64,000 bases of DNA from Mogibacterium sp. (GCA_017405845.1 JAFQZQ010000002.1:1-64000); one strand, 5' to 3'. Shown: positions 26,660 to 36,668, numbered from the stretch's first letter. The notes: generated by a model not told the origin, from the sequence alone. Made by a program: numbers and translations.

Positions 26660-27247
26660 ATGAAAGCGGGAGGAAGACTCAACAAAGCCGCTTCTAAAGT
26701 GCTTATCGCACTTTTGGCGGTAACGATGGTCTTCACCATGATGCCTCTGGCAGGCAGTCCGGTATATGCGGAGGGAGGATCCGCATTATCGATTCAGACG
26801 CCTGCACTTGTTGTTACCGGACAGGGGCTGATCGGAGATGGAGGCGTATACAGTGCATCCAACGTGTCCAAAGAGAAATCTTACACTGTTGATGAACTTA
26901 AGTCTCTGGGTGAAGGTTATGTCGTTTACGGACAGAAGTATTCCGCAAAAAAATCCAAAACTCCATATTCAAAGAACTATTTTCTGGTGGATGGAGTTAG
27001 GGTAGATGCACTTCTGGGAAAGACTGAAGCTGAAATAACTGATGACGTCAGAGTCATTGCAACTAAGGGTTATGCGTCAGAATTCATCTATGGGAGAGAA
27101 TACTCGAATGACGGTAAAACTCTGACTGTCGGCCTCGATCAACCTAGATACTTCTATACTTTCAGCAATGACCCTGAGGTTCCTGCAGAAAAAGGGCGAA
27201 CAGGTACCTGCTGTAATTGGCTGGGCATCCGTGGATACCGGACTTGA
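26660..27247 (+). CDS. N-terminal part of a giant SUOX-repeat surface protein, interrupted by a frameshift
   Basis: AAGGAGG precedes ATG 26660. The first 37 residues are a signal peptide (hydrophobic ALLAVTMVFTMMPLAG, cleavage near VYA). The rest is the first SUOX-like repeat (SYTVDELKSLG, YASEFIYG, then RYFYTF equivalent to the RYYYPN motif of neighbours). The frame ends at 27247, but similarity to the neighbouring repeats continues in the +1 frame from about 27195 (VPAVIGWAS), so this piece and the next open frame were one gene. The shift maps to a run of five A and three G at 27189-27196. It could be a sequencing error, a real mutation or phase-variable tract. Confidence 0.7.
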   Translation: MKAGGRLNKAASKVLIALLAVTMVFTMMPLAGSPVYAEGGSALSIQTPALVVTGQGLIGDGGVYSASNVSKEKSYTVDELKSLGEGYVVYGQKYSAKKSKTPYSKNYFLVDGVRVDALLGKTEAEITDDVRVIATKGYASEFIYGREYSNDGKTLTVGLDQPRYFYTFSNDPEVPAEKGRTGTCCNWLGIRGYRT

Positions 27248-30200
27248 GGATGGTTCAGTACCTGCAGCAATTCCGGAAGGAGATCCTCAGGAGCTTGGTT
27301 ACCTGAGACTATATTGCGGACAGGTTGATGCAGAAGGCGGCGGAGCAGAGGATATGAACCAGCCGTTGTATAACGGTAAAGATGCATCTGATCAGGTACG
27401 CAAAGTTCAGGAGGGAGAGGCGATTGATGAGGTCGTTCTCACGATCGGAAATAAGACTTACACCCGCGCAGACGTGCTGATGATGGACTTTGCAGAGGCG
27501 ACCTACACATATCAGACTACAGGTGGTTCTGTAACTGACTATGTCCGCGGCGTTCCTGCTTCTGTATTGCTTGATGGATATGACGACAGTGATGTCGTTG
27601 AATTCGCATCCGCAGACGGATACCCTGTCGATGCAAGCGGATATACTGTCAAGCAGCTTATAGACAATGACTACATGCTGGCATATGAAGAAGGCACCGA
27701 CGCTGCAAATCTTGCAGGTATATATGATACTGCAAAGAAGGATACGTCCAAATACGGTTTCTTACGGCTGTATGGAGCTGACGAGAACGGCAAGCCTGCA
27801 AAGATGATAAATAATATTACCGTAACATCAGGCGGCTCCGGGATCGATTTTTCGAAGAGCCCGTATAAGCACATCACAAACGGCGGACAGGAAGGCAGCG
27901 GCCCATATAATATTGATTCTATAACGGGCGCTACGCTTACCATTGAGGGACCTGGCGTAAAGAAAAGCGTTCCGGTTTCGGTACGCGATCTTGAAGGAAG
28001 AGATGCCGGTGCAGTAAGAGCTGACTATACAGACAAGCGCGAAGGCAGCAATGTGACAAGAAAGTATGAAGGTATTGATCTGTACTACATACTGCACAGC
28101 ATGTCGAGCGGTGATAACGGTATAAAGCTGACAGACCTGGCGAAAAAGGTCCTGATCAAAAACAGGAACCGCAAAACTATTGCCGAATTTACGCTCGATC
28201 AGGTGGATGAGGCCCATAACAGCGATACACCGATAATCGTTGCTTACGGAACCGCGTTGACAGACGAAACAAATATACGGCCATTCGTGTTCAACAATGG
28301 CGCAGGAGCAGATCCTGAACTCGGAAACGAGGATGGCTGTATCAAACTTGTCTACAACAAGGATTCAATTACCGGAGACATTAATACTGATTACACATTG
28401 TTCGGCAACATGGCATATATCTATGTTGCTGAGGCTGATGCTCCGGGTTACAAACACGACAAGGATCCTTATCAGTCACCTGATATTTCAAACTATATCC
28501 TTACTGTTACCGGTGATAAGGTAGGCAGGGAAGTCAACTATACTGTGAAGCAGCTGGAGAATATGGTAGCTTATGATGATGAGGGCAAGCCGGATAACAA
28601 CGGTATGGGATACCGTGACGAATACAGCCTGGCTAATTCCAATTACTGGTATGTAAACGAGTATGAGGGAGTCCAGCTATGGAAACTTCTGCTGCAGTCC
28701 GGTGTGGATCCTGCTCTTGCAGAAGATGAAGAGACAATTGTCAGCTCCACGGCAACTGATGGATATCTGGCAACAGACAAGTTTACTGCTAAGCAGGTCG
28801 CGGACCCTGACAGTTTCGGATTCTACGAGAAGAACCCAGCTGACCTCAATGACGGCACATATGAGGGCAATGAGAACATCCGTGAGGGAGATGATGTTAG
28901 CACAGGAGACAAACTGCGTACCGGATATCCTGTACTAGTTGCTTATGGTGTAAACGGGTATCCGTATGTTGAGAAGGCGTCCCAGGCCGGATATCTGTCA
29001 GGACTGGAGAATGACGGAGGCCCGCTTCGCATAATATCCGGAAAGCTGAAATATAACCATGCAAACGGATCCAACCAGGCTAAACTTCTGGACAAGGTAA
29101 TAGTCGGAGATAATTCATATCATTACAGTACTCACAAGTATCACAGTGATGATGTTTATAAGGCACTTGGAGAAAACGAGATCACTGTGAAAATACTGAA
29201 CGGCGCAGATGAAGATTCACCTGTGCTGAAAGAGACGACATATAAAGTAGGAGATATAGAAGAGCTGATTTATGGCGGAGTGCTTACCAAGAATCAGCTT
29301 AGCGAAGCCAAGGTAAAGACATTTTACCAGATTGCAAAGAGCGGCATTGAGTACAGTGATCTGTATGAAGGTATAAACCTTAATTTCTTCCTTGAGCAGA
29401 TCGTTGAGCTGCCGGGCAGTAAGGGAACTATAACCTTCAATAATGATGCAAGTAATAAGCTGAATCTGGAGGATGTACTGTCCGTTAAGAACGGAAGTAA
29501 TACGGAAACAGAGATGGAAGGGCTTGTACCTGTCTTGGCATTCGGTAAGAACGGTGCACCTATGGTCGCAACCAAGAATATTTCAGACGGATATCAGGAT
29601 ACGATAGAGCTTGCAGCAGGAACAGAATATGAGAACTCTATAGAGGTCAAAAACAACGGAGGTCCGCTGGCAGTACTGTTCCCGCATACTGACAACAGTG
29701 TTTCCGGTAAGAGCTTCACGAATGTGACTTCTATTACAATAAATCTGTCACCTGACAAGTATGCTCATACGGAAGAACCGTATAACACCTACGCAGATTA
29801 TCAAGTCGTTATCAGTGGTGAAGGAACCAGACTGACAGAGCCAAAAGCTTTTGCACTTTCAGAGCTGGAAGGAAAACAGGCTATCGCATTCACGGGCGAC
29901 TACAGCGTTCTGAAAAACGGAGCAACAGAGCCTGCTCAGGCCAGATACCGCGGCATAGACCTTTATAAGCTTCTTACATCCACATCAGTCGGACTCAAGA
30001 GCAATGCTGACAAGGTCATAATTACGACTACTGATAATGAGAGTAAAGAATTTACCCTTGGTGATATAAGAAAATCCTATATGAATCCTGTTACGGGAGA
30101 GACCGGACTGCCGGTGATCCTGGCCTATGGCAGCGGTAAAGCCGGAGAGCAAGACAAGGAAAACGGAAAACCTCTCGTACCATCGAGTAAGGATAACGGA

Positions 30201-33200
30201 TATGATGAGGAATTCGGTAACAGCGGGGGACCGGTACGACTGGTAGTAGGACAGGAATCAGCCGATGATGTCAACAGCGGTAAAAACATAAAGTTCGTAA
30301 AATCGATCGAAGTTACCGCATCTGAGATAGACAGCTGGAATCACAGTGTAAGCGAGATCTTCAAACAGTATCTGACGGAGACGGTCAATCTTCAGGTAGT
30401 GGACAAAGACGGCGCTGAGCTTTTCAGCAAGGTCTACACGATTGAACAGCTCGAGAGTCAAACGGGACTCGTTGAGCGCACAGAGGCAAAGACCACACAG
30501 ACTGACACCTGGGAAGGAATCAATTTATGGGATTTCGTTACCCAGGAGACTGCCGGAGTAAGCGGTATAGATGATCCTATAAAGGTTGAGGTGACTGCCG
30601 CTGACGGCTTCAGTAAGGATTTGAGGTCGATCTGCGGAATGGATGCGCTGCGCGACGGCATAAAGGATGGTTCAGCATATGTTCCGATTCTGCTGGCATA
30701 CGGTGTAAACGGCTATCCTCTGGTAATAGGCGATAAAACTCATAGCGATGGCGAAGGATATGATGCAACTGCCGGTAATAACGGTGGCCCAATAAGACTT
30801 ATTGTTCATAATAATCAGGGAGCATCGCTGACTTACATCAAGAGTATAAAAGTAACAGTAGGAGAAGGCGGCGGCCAGCCTGAGGTGCCGGCTGACTTCA
30901 CTATCAAAGGGCTCAAGAGCGGCGATATCAAGATGTCTGTCGATGATATCAAAAACCTGAAAAATAAAGCCGGTGATGTAGTCGGCCAAGCTGAAGGCGA
31001 TTACGTCAGAAAGGGTATTATGAAAAAGGTCAAGGGAGCTCTGCTTAAGAACATCCTTGCTGCAAACGGTGTTGAAAATGAAAATGCCGTGATAACGCTC
31101 AATACACCTGATGCTTTTGAAACAACTGAAAGGGGAGCATCCTACAACAACATCACACTTAAGCAAGCTGTTGATCAGAAGTACTTCCTGGCATATCAGG
31201 AGTGGGATGCTGAAGCTAAAGAATGGAAAGATATCGACGATACTGTTAAGGGAACGGATATCCACACTAACCTGAGGATGTACCGCAATTACTGCGAAGC
31301 GAACGGTCTGAGTAATCAGGAGGAGTGGTATGACGAGTGCACGAATATCACAGCCATTACACTCGACGTTCCTGAAGTTACTGCATTCAAGGAGTATCCT
31401 ACTGCCGGCGGTATCCGTTCCACATGGATGGACAAGGACAACACCATCTGGGTAGGAACTTATGGCGGAGGACTGTACTACAAGAAGGCCGGCGAGACAG
31501 AATTCAGCAGATACAATACAGGCAGTACTCCTGCTCTTAAGACAGACTTCACTTCAGCCGTAGCAGCGGATGCTGAAGGCGGCATCTGGGTCAGCCAGAA
31601 TGCAAGTTACACCAATCCTGGCAACAATCAGGGTGTGCTTTACATTAAGGGAAATGAAGTAACACAGTATCTCGCAGGTACAGATCCTGCTACGATACCA
31701 AACAATTACGTCCAGGCTATCAAGGTCGCTACGGACGGAAAGGTGTGGTTCGGCTCGTTTGGCGGACTGACGATCTACGATCCTGTTGCAGGAACATGGA
31801 CGACATACAGCAAGGCAGACAAAGAGGAATTCCCGGCAACATCTGTCTGCACTATCACTCTTGACGGAGATGGAGGAGCATGGCTCGGATTCTATCCTGA
31901 TGGGAATGGAACTGCAGAGAAACCTTATGCGGGAGGATTCTGCCATATTGCAGCAGACGGAACTGTAGGTAATGTTGTGAATGCGGGCGGCGAAGGCGAC
32001 CCGATGTTTGCACAGTCATGGGTACGCAGCATCGCGATAGATCAGAAGGGTACAGTTTGGGCAGTAGCTGCCGGAACAAATATTGAAGAAAATGTCGGCG
32101 GCGTGATCTGGAAGTGGAAGTCAGGCAATGCTGAACCGGAGAGATATACAGGAAAAGATGTCCTGGGCGATTATCTTGACGGCAGCAACACAACGGAAGT
32201 CCGTGTCATTGCGGTCGATAAGGACGGATCGCTCTGGTTCGGAACATCCTCTGACGGCGTTCTCAAAGTTGAGAATCCTAAGCTCATTGACGGAAAGATG
32301 ACAGTTGCGGCTCAGTACGCTAAAGAGACCGGATCGTGGAGCGCTGCAAACATGAACAATGTATACAGCATCGACTTCTGGAACGATGGAACCGCATATG
32401 TCGGTACCGCAGGCGGACTGCTGGTACTCGGCGACGAACCTGAATCCGGCGGCGGCGATGAACCTTCAGATGAGCCTGCAGGTGATGCTACACCTGATAC
32501 TGCTGACCTGACAATTACAGGAGATGTTCTCACGAGAGACGGATACTTCACAATGAAAGGTATCAAAAATGCAGAAGGCCTCGTGAAGACCAATGCAACG
32601 TTCAGCTGGAAGAATTCCTCAGGAACAACGGGAACATCAGCGGTGGAAGGTGCTACTCTGGAGAACATATTCAACGATGTCATCGGTGTAAAGGAAGGAT
32701 ACAGAGTCTTATCTGTAGATGTTTATGCATCTGATGGAAAGATGAGTACCTACACGTCAGAGGAGGCATTCAATGAGGCCCTCGACGGTAATAAGGCGAT
32801 GTTCATCTGGAAAGAAGCTGAGAACGGCGGAGAAGAACAGAAGGTAACAAAGGTAGTCCGCGGGCAGCTTACTGAAGACGAAGCCAATAAGGGCAAATGG
32901 GTCAAGAATGTCTGCAAGATAGTAGTCAACGGAAGCATCATAGTCGACCCTGAGACGGTAGCTGATGATGTCGATGCACTTCCAAAGGATGTAACGACTG
33001 CCGATAAGGAGGCAATCGAAAAGGCACGTGAAGAGTTCAATGCGCTGACAGAGACAGAGAAGGCGGCACTTCCGGCAGGTACTGAGGAGAAGCTTGAAGC
33101 TGCAGAGGCAAAACTTGTGGCTGCAGAGGTCGTAGAGACCGCCGAAGCAGTAAAGAAGCTGGCGGAATCCCTGATTGAAGCTGCGCAAGGCGGTTATACG

Positions 33201-33644
33201 GCAACAAATTATACTGCTTCGACCTACATGGCTTATGAACAGGCATTCACTGCAGCGCAGGCTGTAATGAGCGATCCTAATGCTACAAAGGCTGAGATCG
33301 ATGCAGCTAAAAAAGCCCTCGATGAAGCTAAAGCTGCTCTCGTTGAGAAGAAGGCCAACCCGATGCAGGTGACCGTCAAGACAAAGACTGTCAGGGCTTC
33401 TGCACTGAGAAAAGCGAAGAGAGTCGTGGCACCTGTTACAGTGAAGAATGCGGTCGGAAAGAAGACGTTCAAGAGGATAAGCGGAAGCAAGAGGCTTATA
33501 CTCAACACCAAGACCGGAAAAATCACCGTAAAGAAAGGAACCAAGAAGGGAACCTATAAGCTCAGAGTGAAAGTAACTGCGGCAGGCGGAGATAATTACA
33601 AGTCGCTGTCCAGGACAGTTACAGTCAGGATAAGGGTCAAATAG
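27168..33644 (+). CDS. Main part of the giant SUOX-repeat, beta-propeller surface protein
   Basis: A 2,158-codon frame continuing the preceding fragment; its ATG at 27168 is probably not a true start. By base position: about seven degenerate SUOX-like repeats from 27,430 to 31,370, each with a strand motif like TYTxxxL and most ending in N-x-G-G-P-(L/V/I)-R-(L/I)-(I/V), the counterpart of GxPLRLVVP in sulfite oxidases; a seven-bladed propeller of the two-component-regulator sensor type from 31,390 to 32,440 (WVGTYGGGL, VWFGSFGG, LWFGTSSDG); another SUOX-like domain to 32,940; a helical FIVAR-like bundle to 33,350; and a basic C-terminal beta domain. It is secreted, with no membrane anchor or LPXTG. 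Likely a surface binding or adhesion protein. Confidence 0.75.
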   Translation: MTLRFLQKKGEQVPAVIGWASVDTGLEDGSVPAAIPEGDPQELGYLRLYCGQVDAEGGGAEDMNQPLYNGKDASDQVRKVQEGEAIDEVVLTIGNKTYTRADVLMMDFAEATYTYQTTGGSVTDYVRGVPASVLLDGYDDSDVVEFASADGYPVDASGYTVKQLIDNDYMLAYEEGTDAANLAGIYDTAKKDTSKYGFLRLYGADENGKPAKMINNITVTSGGSGIDFSKSPYKHITNGGQEGSGPYNIDSITGATLTIEGPGVKKSVPVSVRDLEGRDAGAVRADYTDKREGSNVTRKYEGIDLYYILHSMSSGDNGIKLTDLAKKVLIKNRNRKTIAEFTLDQVDEAHNSDTPIIVAYGTALTDETNIRPFVFNNGAGADPELGNEDGCIKLVYNKDSITGDINTDYTLFGNMAYIYVAEADAPGYKHDKDPYQSPDISNYILTVTGDKVGREVNYTVKQLENMVAYDDEGKPDNNGMGYRDEYSLANSNYWYVNEYEGVQLWKLLLQSGVDPALAEDEETIVSSTATDGYLATDKFTAKQVADPDSFGFYEKNPADLNDGTYEGNENIREGDDVSTGDKLRTGYPVLVAYGVNGYPYVEKASQAGYLSGLENDGGPLRIISGKLKYNHANGSNQAKLLDKVIVGDNSYHYSTHKYHSDDVYKALGENEITVKILNGADEDSPVLKETTYKVGDIEELIYGGVLTKNQLSEAKVKTFYQIAKSGIEYSDLYEGINLNFFLEQIVELPGSKGTITFNNDASNKLNLEDVLSVKNGSNTETEMEGLVPVLAFGKNGAPMVATKNISDGYQDTIELAAGTEYENSIEVKNNGGPLAVLFPHTDNSVSGKSFTNVTSITINLSPDKYAHTEEPYNTYADYQVVISGEGTRLTEPKAFALSELEGKQAIAFTGDYSVLKNGATEPAQARYRGIDLYKLLTSTSVGLKSNADKVIITTTDNESKEFTLGDIRKSYMNPVTGETGLPVILAYGSGKAGEQDKENGKPLVPSSKDNGYDEEFGNSGGPVRLVVGQESADDVNSGKNIKFVKSIEVTASEIDSWNHSVSEIFKQYLTETVNLQVVDKDGAELFSKVYTIEQLESQTGLVERTEAKTTQTDTWEGINLWDFVTQETAGVSGIDDPIKVEVTAADGFSKDLRSICGMDALRDGIKDGSAYVPILLAYGVNGYPLVIGDKTHSDGEGYDATAGNNGGPIRLIVHNNQGASLTYIKSIKVTVGEGGGQPEVPADFTIKGLKSGDIKMSVDDIKNLKNKAGDVVGQAEGDYVRKGIMKKVKGALLKNILAANGVENENAVITLNTPDAFETTERGASYNNITLKQAVDQKYFLAYQEWDAEAKEWKDIDDTVKGTDIHTNLRMYRNYCEANGLSNQEEWYDECTNITAITLDVPEVTAFKEYPTAGGIRSTWMDKDNTIWVGTYGGGLYYKKAGETEFSRYNTGSTPALKTDFTSAVAADAEGGIWVSQNASYTNPGNNQGVLYIKGNEVTQYLAGTDPATIPNNYVQAIKVATDGKVWFGSFGGLTIYDPVAGTWTTYSKADKEEFPATSVCTITLDGDGGAWLGFYPDGNGTAEKPYAGGFCHIAADGTVGNVVNAGGEGDPMFAQSWVRSIAIDQKGTVWAVAAGTNIEENVGGVIWKWKSGNAEPERYTGKDVLGDYLDGSNTTEVRVIAVDKDGSLWFGTSSDGVLKVENPKLIDGKMTVAAQYAKETGSWSAANMNNVYSIDFWNDGTAYVGTAGGLLVLGDEPESGGGDEPSDEPAGDATPDTADLTITGDVLTRDGYFTMKGIKNAEGLVKTNATFSWKNSSGTTGTSAVEGATLENIFNDVIGVKEGYRVLSVDVYASDGKMSTYTSEEAFNEALDGNKAMFIWKEAENGGEEQKVTKVVRGQLTEDEANKGKWVKNVCKIVVNGSIIVDPETVADDVDALPKDVTTADKEAIEKAREEFNALTETEKAALPAGTEEKLEAAEAKLVAAEVVETAEAVKKLAESLIEAAQGGYTATNYTASTYMAYEQAFTAAQAVMSDPNATKAEIDAAKKALDEAKAALVEKKANPMQVTVKTKTVRASALRKAKRVVAPVTVKNAVGKKTFKRISGSKRLILNTKTGKITVKKGTKKGTYKLRVKVTAAGGDNYKSLSRTVTVRIRVK

Positions 33645-33686
33645 TACTTCTGAAACCCGCTTATTCTTACAAGTAATAATTGGATG

Positions 33687-33719
33687 CAATAGCTCTCCCG
33701 TCAACAGGGAGAGCTATTG
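33687..33719. promoter_or_regulatory. 13-bp inverted repeat before the FecCD-type operon
   Basis: CAATAGCTCTCCC and GGGAGAGCTATTG are perfectly complementary around a seven-base loop. No T run follows, so it is a poor terminator. It lies just before two TATAAT boxes (33728-33733, 33743-33748), a place suited to an operator or a leader hairpin controlling the transport operon. Confidence 0.5.
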
Positions 33720-33758
33720 TGATAAAATATAATAAGTATAACTATAATCTGGAGAACA

Positions 33759-34799
33759 ATGTACAGAAGTCAGATATCAACAAAAGACAACAGACGCAGG
33801 GGGAGGCTGATAATTCCGGCTCTTTTTCTTGTGCTGCTTGCATTAATACTGGCATGTCTGTGCATAGGAAAATATCAGATATCACCGGGTGAATGCCTGA
33901 AGATACTTTCTGGCAGACTTACCGGTGTACAGCCGTCATGGGACGGAATGGATGAGAATATGCTGATGGGAGTCAGATTGCCGCGCGTGATGGCTTCAGT
34001 CATCGTCGGTGCTGCTCTCGCTCTGTCCGGAGCGGTGTATCAGGGAATATTCAAAAATCCTCTTGTGTCTCCTGACTTCCTCGGCGTTTCAGGCGGAGCC
34101 TGCATAGGAGCAGCGATCGCTATACTGATGTCGTTTTCGTCGGTCATGGTGCAGATCACGGCATTTGCCGGAGGACTTCTGGCCGTCTTTATAACGATGA
34201 TGATACCTAAGTTGCTGAGAAGTGAATCGGGGATAATGCTGGTGCTGGCCGGAATAATAGTCGGAGGTGCCATGTCGTCAATACTTGGTTTCATCAAATA
34301 TATCGCGGATCCTGAGACTCAGCTTGCTGCAATCACATACTGGCAGCTCGGAAGCTTTGCCTATGTAGACAACATGGCAATACTCAGCATACTGCCGCTG
34401 AGCATCGCAGCAACGGCAGTATTGCTTGCGATGTCATGGTGGATCAACATTCTTTCACTCGGAGAGCAGGAGGCGAAGAGCCTCGGCGCAAGGGTGAATG
34501 TACTCAGAAGTGTATGCATAATCTGTTCTACAGTGCTGACAGCAGGTGCTGTCTGCATATCCGGAACGATAGGCTGGGTAGGTTTGGTGATACCTCATTT
34601 CGGACGCATGCTGGCAGGCTCGGACAACAGAACGCTGCTGCCTGCATCGATGATAATCGGCAGCATTTTCATGCTTTTCGTGGATACAGTGACGAGAATG
34701 GCAGGTCCTGCTGAAATGCCGGTGAGCATACTGACCGGTCTGATCGGAGCTCCGTTCTTCGCATGGCTGCTGTACCGTCAGCGCCGCATTTTGAATTAG
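33759..34799 (+). CDS. FecCD/BtuC-family ABC transporter permease
   Basis: A 346-residue membrane protein with about ten helices of the BtuC/FecCD type, which acts as a homodimer. Family motifs are LPRVMASVIVGAALALSGAVYQGIFKNPLVSPDFLGVSGGA and the late GWVGLVIPHFGRMLAG (quoted in pieces; the signature P-R-x(14)-G-x-x-x-Q region lies at about residues 70-100). Relatives move iron-siderophores, heme, cobalamin, and in some bacteria molybdate or tungstate. It starts a tight operon running to about 39.76 kb. Substrate unknown. Confidence 0.9.
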   Translation: MYRSQISTKDNRRRGRLIIPALFLVLLALILACLCIGKYQISPGECLKILSGRLTGVQPSWDGMDENMLMGVRLPRVMASVIVGAALALSGAVYQGIFKNPLVSPDFLGVSGGACIGAAIAILMSFSSVMVQITAFAGGLLAVFITMMIPKLLRSESGIMLVLAGIIVGGAMSSILGFIKYIADPETQLAAITYWQLGSFAYVDNMAILSILPLSIAATAVLLAMSWWINILSLGEQEAKSLGARVNVLRSVCIICSTVLTAGAVCISGTIGWVGLVIPHFGRMLAGSDNRTLLPASMIIGSIFMLFVDTVTRMAGPAEMPVSILTGLIGAPFFAWLLYRQRRILN

Positions 34800-34810
34800 G
34801 ATAACTGAGG

Positions 34811-35599
34811 ATGAACGAACTGATTTACGAAGTCGATAATATAAGTTTCAGATATCCCGGATACGACAGATATGTGCTTAACGGGGTGTCACTTAGTCTG
34901 CAAAAGGGTGGTATCCTTTGCATTCTCGGTCCTAACGGGGCAGGTAAGACTACTTTGCTGTCTTGCATGGCAGGACTGCTTAAGCCTTATTCGGGCACGA
35001 TAAGACTTTGCGGCAGGGATCTTAGCGGCATGAGTGAAAAGGAGACTGCAAGGCTTGCCGGATTCGTACCCCAGATGCATGTTCCTTCATTTGACTACAG
35101 AGTTATCGATTTTGTTCTGATGGGAAGGGCGCCGCATACGGGTATTTTCAGCAGACCATCTGCAGAAGAAGAGAAAATGTGCCTTGATGTGCTGGAGAAT
35201 ATGGGACTGGGTCATATCGCATTCAAGTCGTATCTTGACATAAGCGGAGGAGAAAGGCAGCAGCTTCTTATAGCGCGCGCAATCATCCAGAGCCCGGAGG
35301 CAATACTTTTTGATGAGCCGACGGCCCATCTTGACTACGGCAACCAGCACCGAACGCTCAGCAGGATCAAACAGATGGCTTCAGAAGGTTATTCAGTTGT
35401 TATCACAACACATAATCCTGACCACGCACTTCTTCTCGGTGATCAGGCTGCGATCGTGAGTAAAGACGGATCGGTTATACAGGGAAGCAATGCAGACATA
35501 CTTACTGAGGAGAGGCTCAGTGAAGTGTACGGAATGGACATAAGGATCAGATACATAGAAGAATTGGGGAGGACGGCATGTCTCGTACCGGGATTATGA
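34811..35599 (+). CDS. FecE/BtuD-family ABC transporter ATP-binding protein
   Basis: A 262-residue ATPase with Walker A GPNGAGKTT (about residue 39), signature SGGERQQLLIARA, Walker B AILFDEPTAHLD and switch histidine in TTHNPDHAL. It pairs with the preceding permease, 11 bases away, and its end overlaps the binding-protein gene by 22 bases. The D-loop variant AHLDYGNQ is common in this subfamily for metal chelate and vitamin B12 uptake. Confidence 0.92.
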   Translation: MNELIYEVDNISFRYPGYDRYVLNGVSLSLQKGGILCILGPNGAGKTTLLSCMAGLLKPYSGTIRLCGRDLSGMSEKETARLAGFVPQMHVPSFDYRVIDFVLMGRAPHTGIFSRPSAEEEKMCLDVLENMGLGHIAFKSYLDISGGERQQLLIARAIIQSPEAILFDEPTAHLDYGNQHRTLSRIKQMASEGYSVVITTHNPDHALLLGDQAAIVSKDGSVIQGSNADILTEERLSEVYGMDIRIRYIEELGRTACLVPGL

Positions 35600-36663
35600 A
35601 AAAAACCGCAGCTTTCCTGATCGCAGTACTGCTTCTTATGACATCAGTAATGGCGACGGGATGCAGCGGCAAAACTGACGGAAGCAGCTCAGAAGCCCCC
35701 GGCAATGCTGCGGGAACTGTTGTTTCGGAGACTGATACCGAACTTACAATAGTCGATCAGGCAGGCAGGGAGGTCACCGTGACCAGGGATCCCGGATCGA
35801 TCGCACTCTGCTACAGGGTAGTGATAAGATTCCTGATAAACCTGGGCGTCGGAGACCGGATAACAGGCATCGGCAAATCAGAACCTTTCCTGGAAGAAGT
35901 GCAGCCATCACTTAAGGACTGCACTGATGTCGGCAAAGGTGTAGCAGATATTGAGGCTTTGGCTGAGCTGAAACCGGATCTTTTTATACATAAGGCATCT
36001 GACATTGAAACCCTTGAAGCGGTGCAGAAGATCGGTATTCCTGCAATAGGCATAGAAGTGGAGACTCCTGAAGACATGGTCAATGCACTCGGCCTTCTGG
36101 GAAAGGTGTGCGGTGCAGAAGAAAAGGCACAGGAGCTTATTGATTATTATCAGGGCAGCATAGAAAGATCCCGTAAGCTCGCGGAATCGATACGCGATGA
36201 AGACAGGGTGACTGCGATCGTCATGGGCTCATCTATCGGCAAGGTCGCAGACGGATCGATGCTGCAGGGCCGGATGCTGGAGACTGCGGGTGCCGTCAAC
36301 TGTGCGGCAGATCTCAGGGCGACGGAGCTGTGGCCGGCTGCCGGAGCTGAACAGATCTTCAACTGGGATCCGGACTATATCTTTATCACCGGAAGCGAGG
36401 GATCCGTATATACTGCTGATGATATATATAATGATCCGGCATGGTCCGAACTGAAGGCGGTCAGAAACAAGCATGTGCTGGTGATACCTTCAGAGAAGGA
36501 TTCGTGGGAGTTCCCGGGTGTTATCAGTGCCCTGGGAATCGAATATATGATGACGGTAATGTATCCTGATCTGCTGAGTGAAAATGAGCTGGTAAAAAAC
36601 GTTGAATCTTTTTATGAACTCGCATACGGGAGAGCATACAGCAGGAAAGAACTCGGATACTGA
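35578..36663 (+). CDS. FecB/BtuF-type ABC transporter substrate-binding lipoprotein
   Basis: A 361-residue lipoprotein with lipobox MATGC. The mature part has the helical-backbone two-lobe binding fold (TELTIVDQAGREVTVTRDP, then LGVGDRITGIGKS, ADIEALAELKPDLFI). GGGGAGG supports ATG 35578 although ATG 35596 would give a shorter signal peptide. It delivers the ligand to the FecCD-type permease. The neighbouring SUOX-like surface proteins may hand ligand to it. The ligand pocket residues do not allow a choice between chelated iron, corrinoid, heme or oxyanion. Confidence 0.9.
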   Translation: MSRTGIMKKTAAFLIAVLLLMTSVMATGCSGKTDGSSSEAPGNAAGTVVSETDTELTIVDQAGREVTVTRDPGSIALCYRVVIRFLINLGVGDRITGIGKSEPFLEEVQPSLKDCTDVGKGVADIEALAELKPDLFIHKASDIETLEAVQKIGIPAIGIEVETPEDMVNALGLLGKVCGAEEKAQELIDYYQGSIERSRKLAESIRDEDRVTAIVMGSSIGKVADGSMLQGRMLETAGAVNCAADLRATELWPAAGAEQIFNWDPDYIFITGSEGSVYTADDIYNDPAWSELKAVRNKHVLVIPSEKDSWEFPGVISALGIEYMMTVMYPDLLSENELVKNVESFYELAYGRAYSRKELGY

Positions 36664-36668
36664 TCTAT

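Noticed and set aside
27189..27196. Programmed ribosomal frameshift in the giant surface protein
   Set aside because: The frame change requires +1 or -2 movement; the A5G3 tract favours -1 slippage and no stimulatory structure was evident. Error, mutation or phase variation fits better.
33680..33892. 70-codon frame overlapping the FecCD permease gene
   Set aside because: It runs through the inverted repeat and the start of a well-supported permease gene in another frame; no ribosome site and no recognisable protein.
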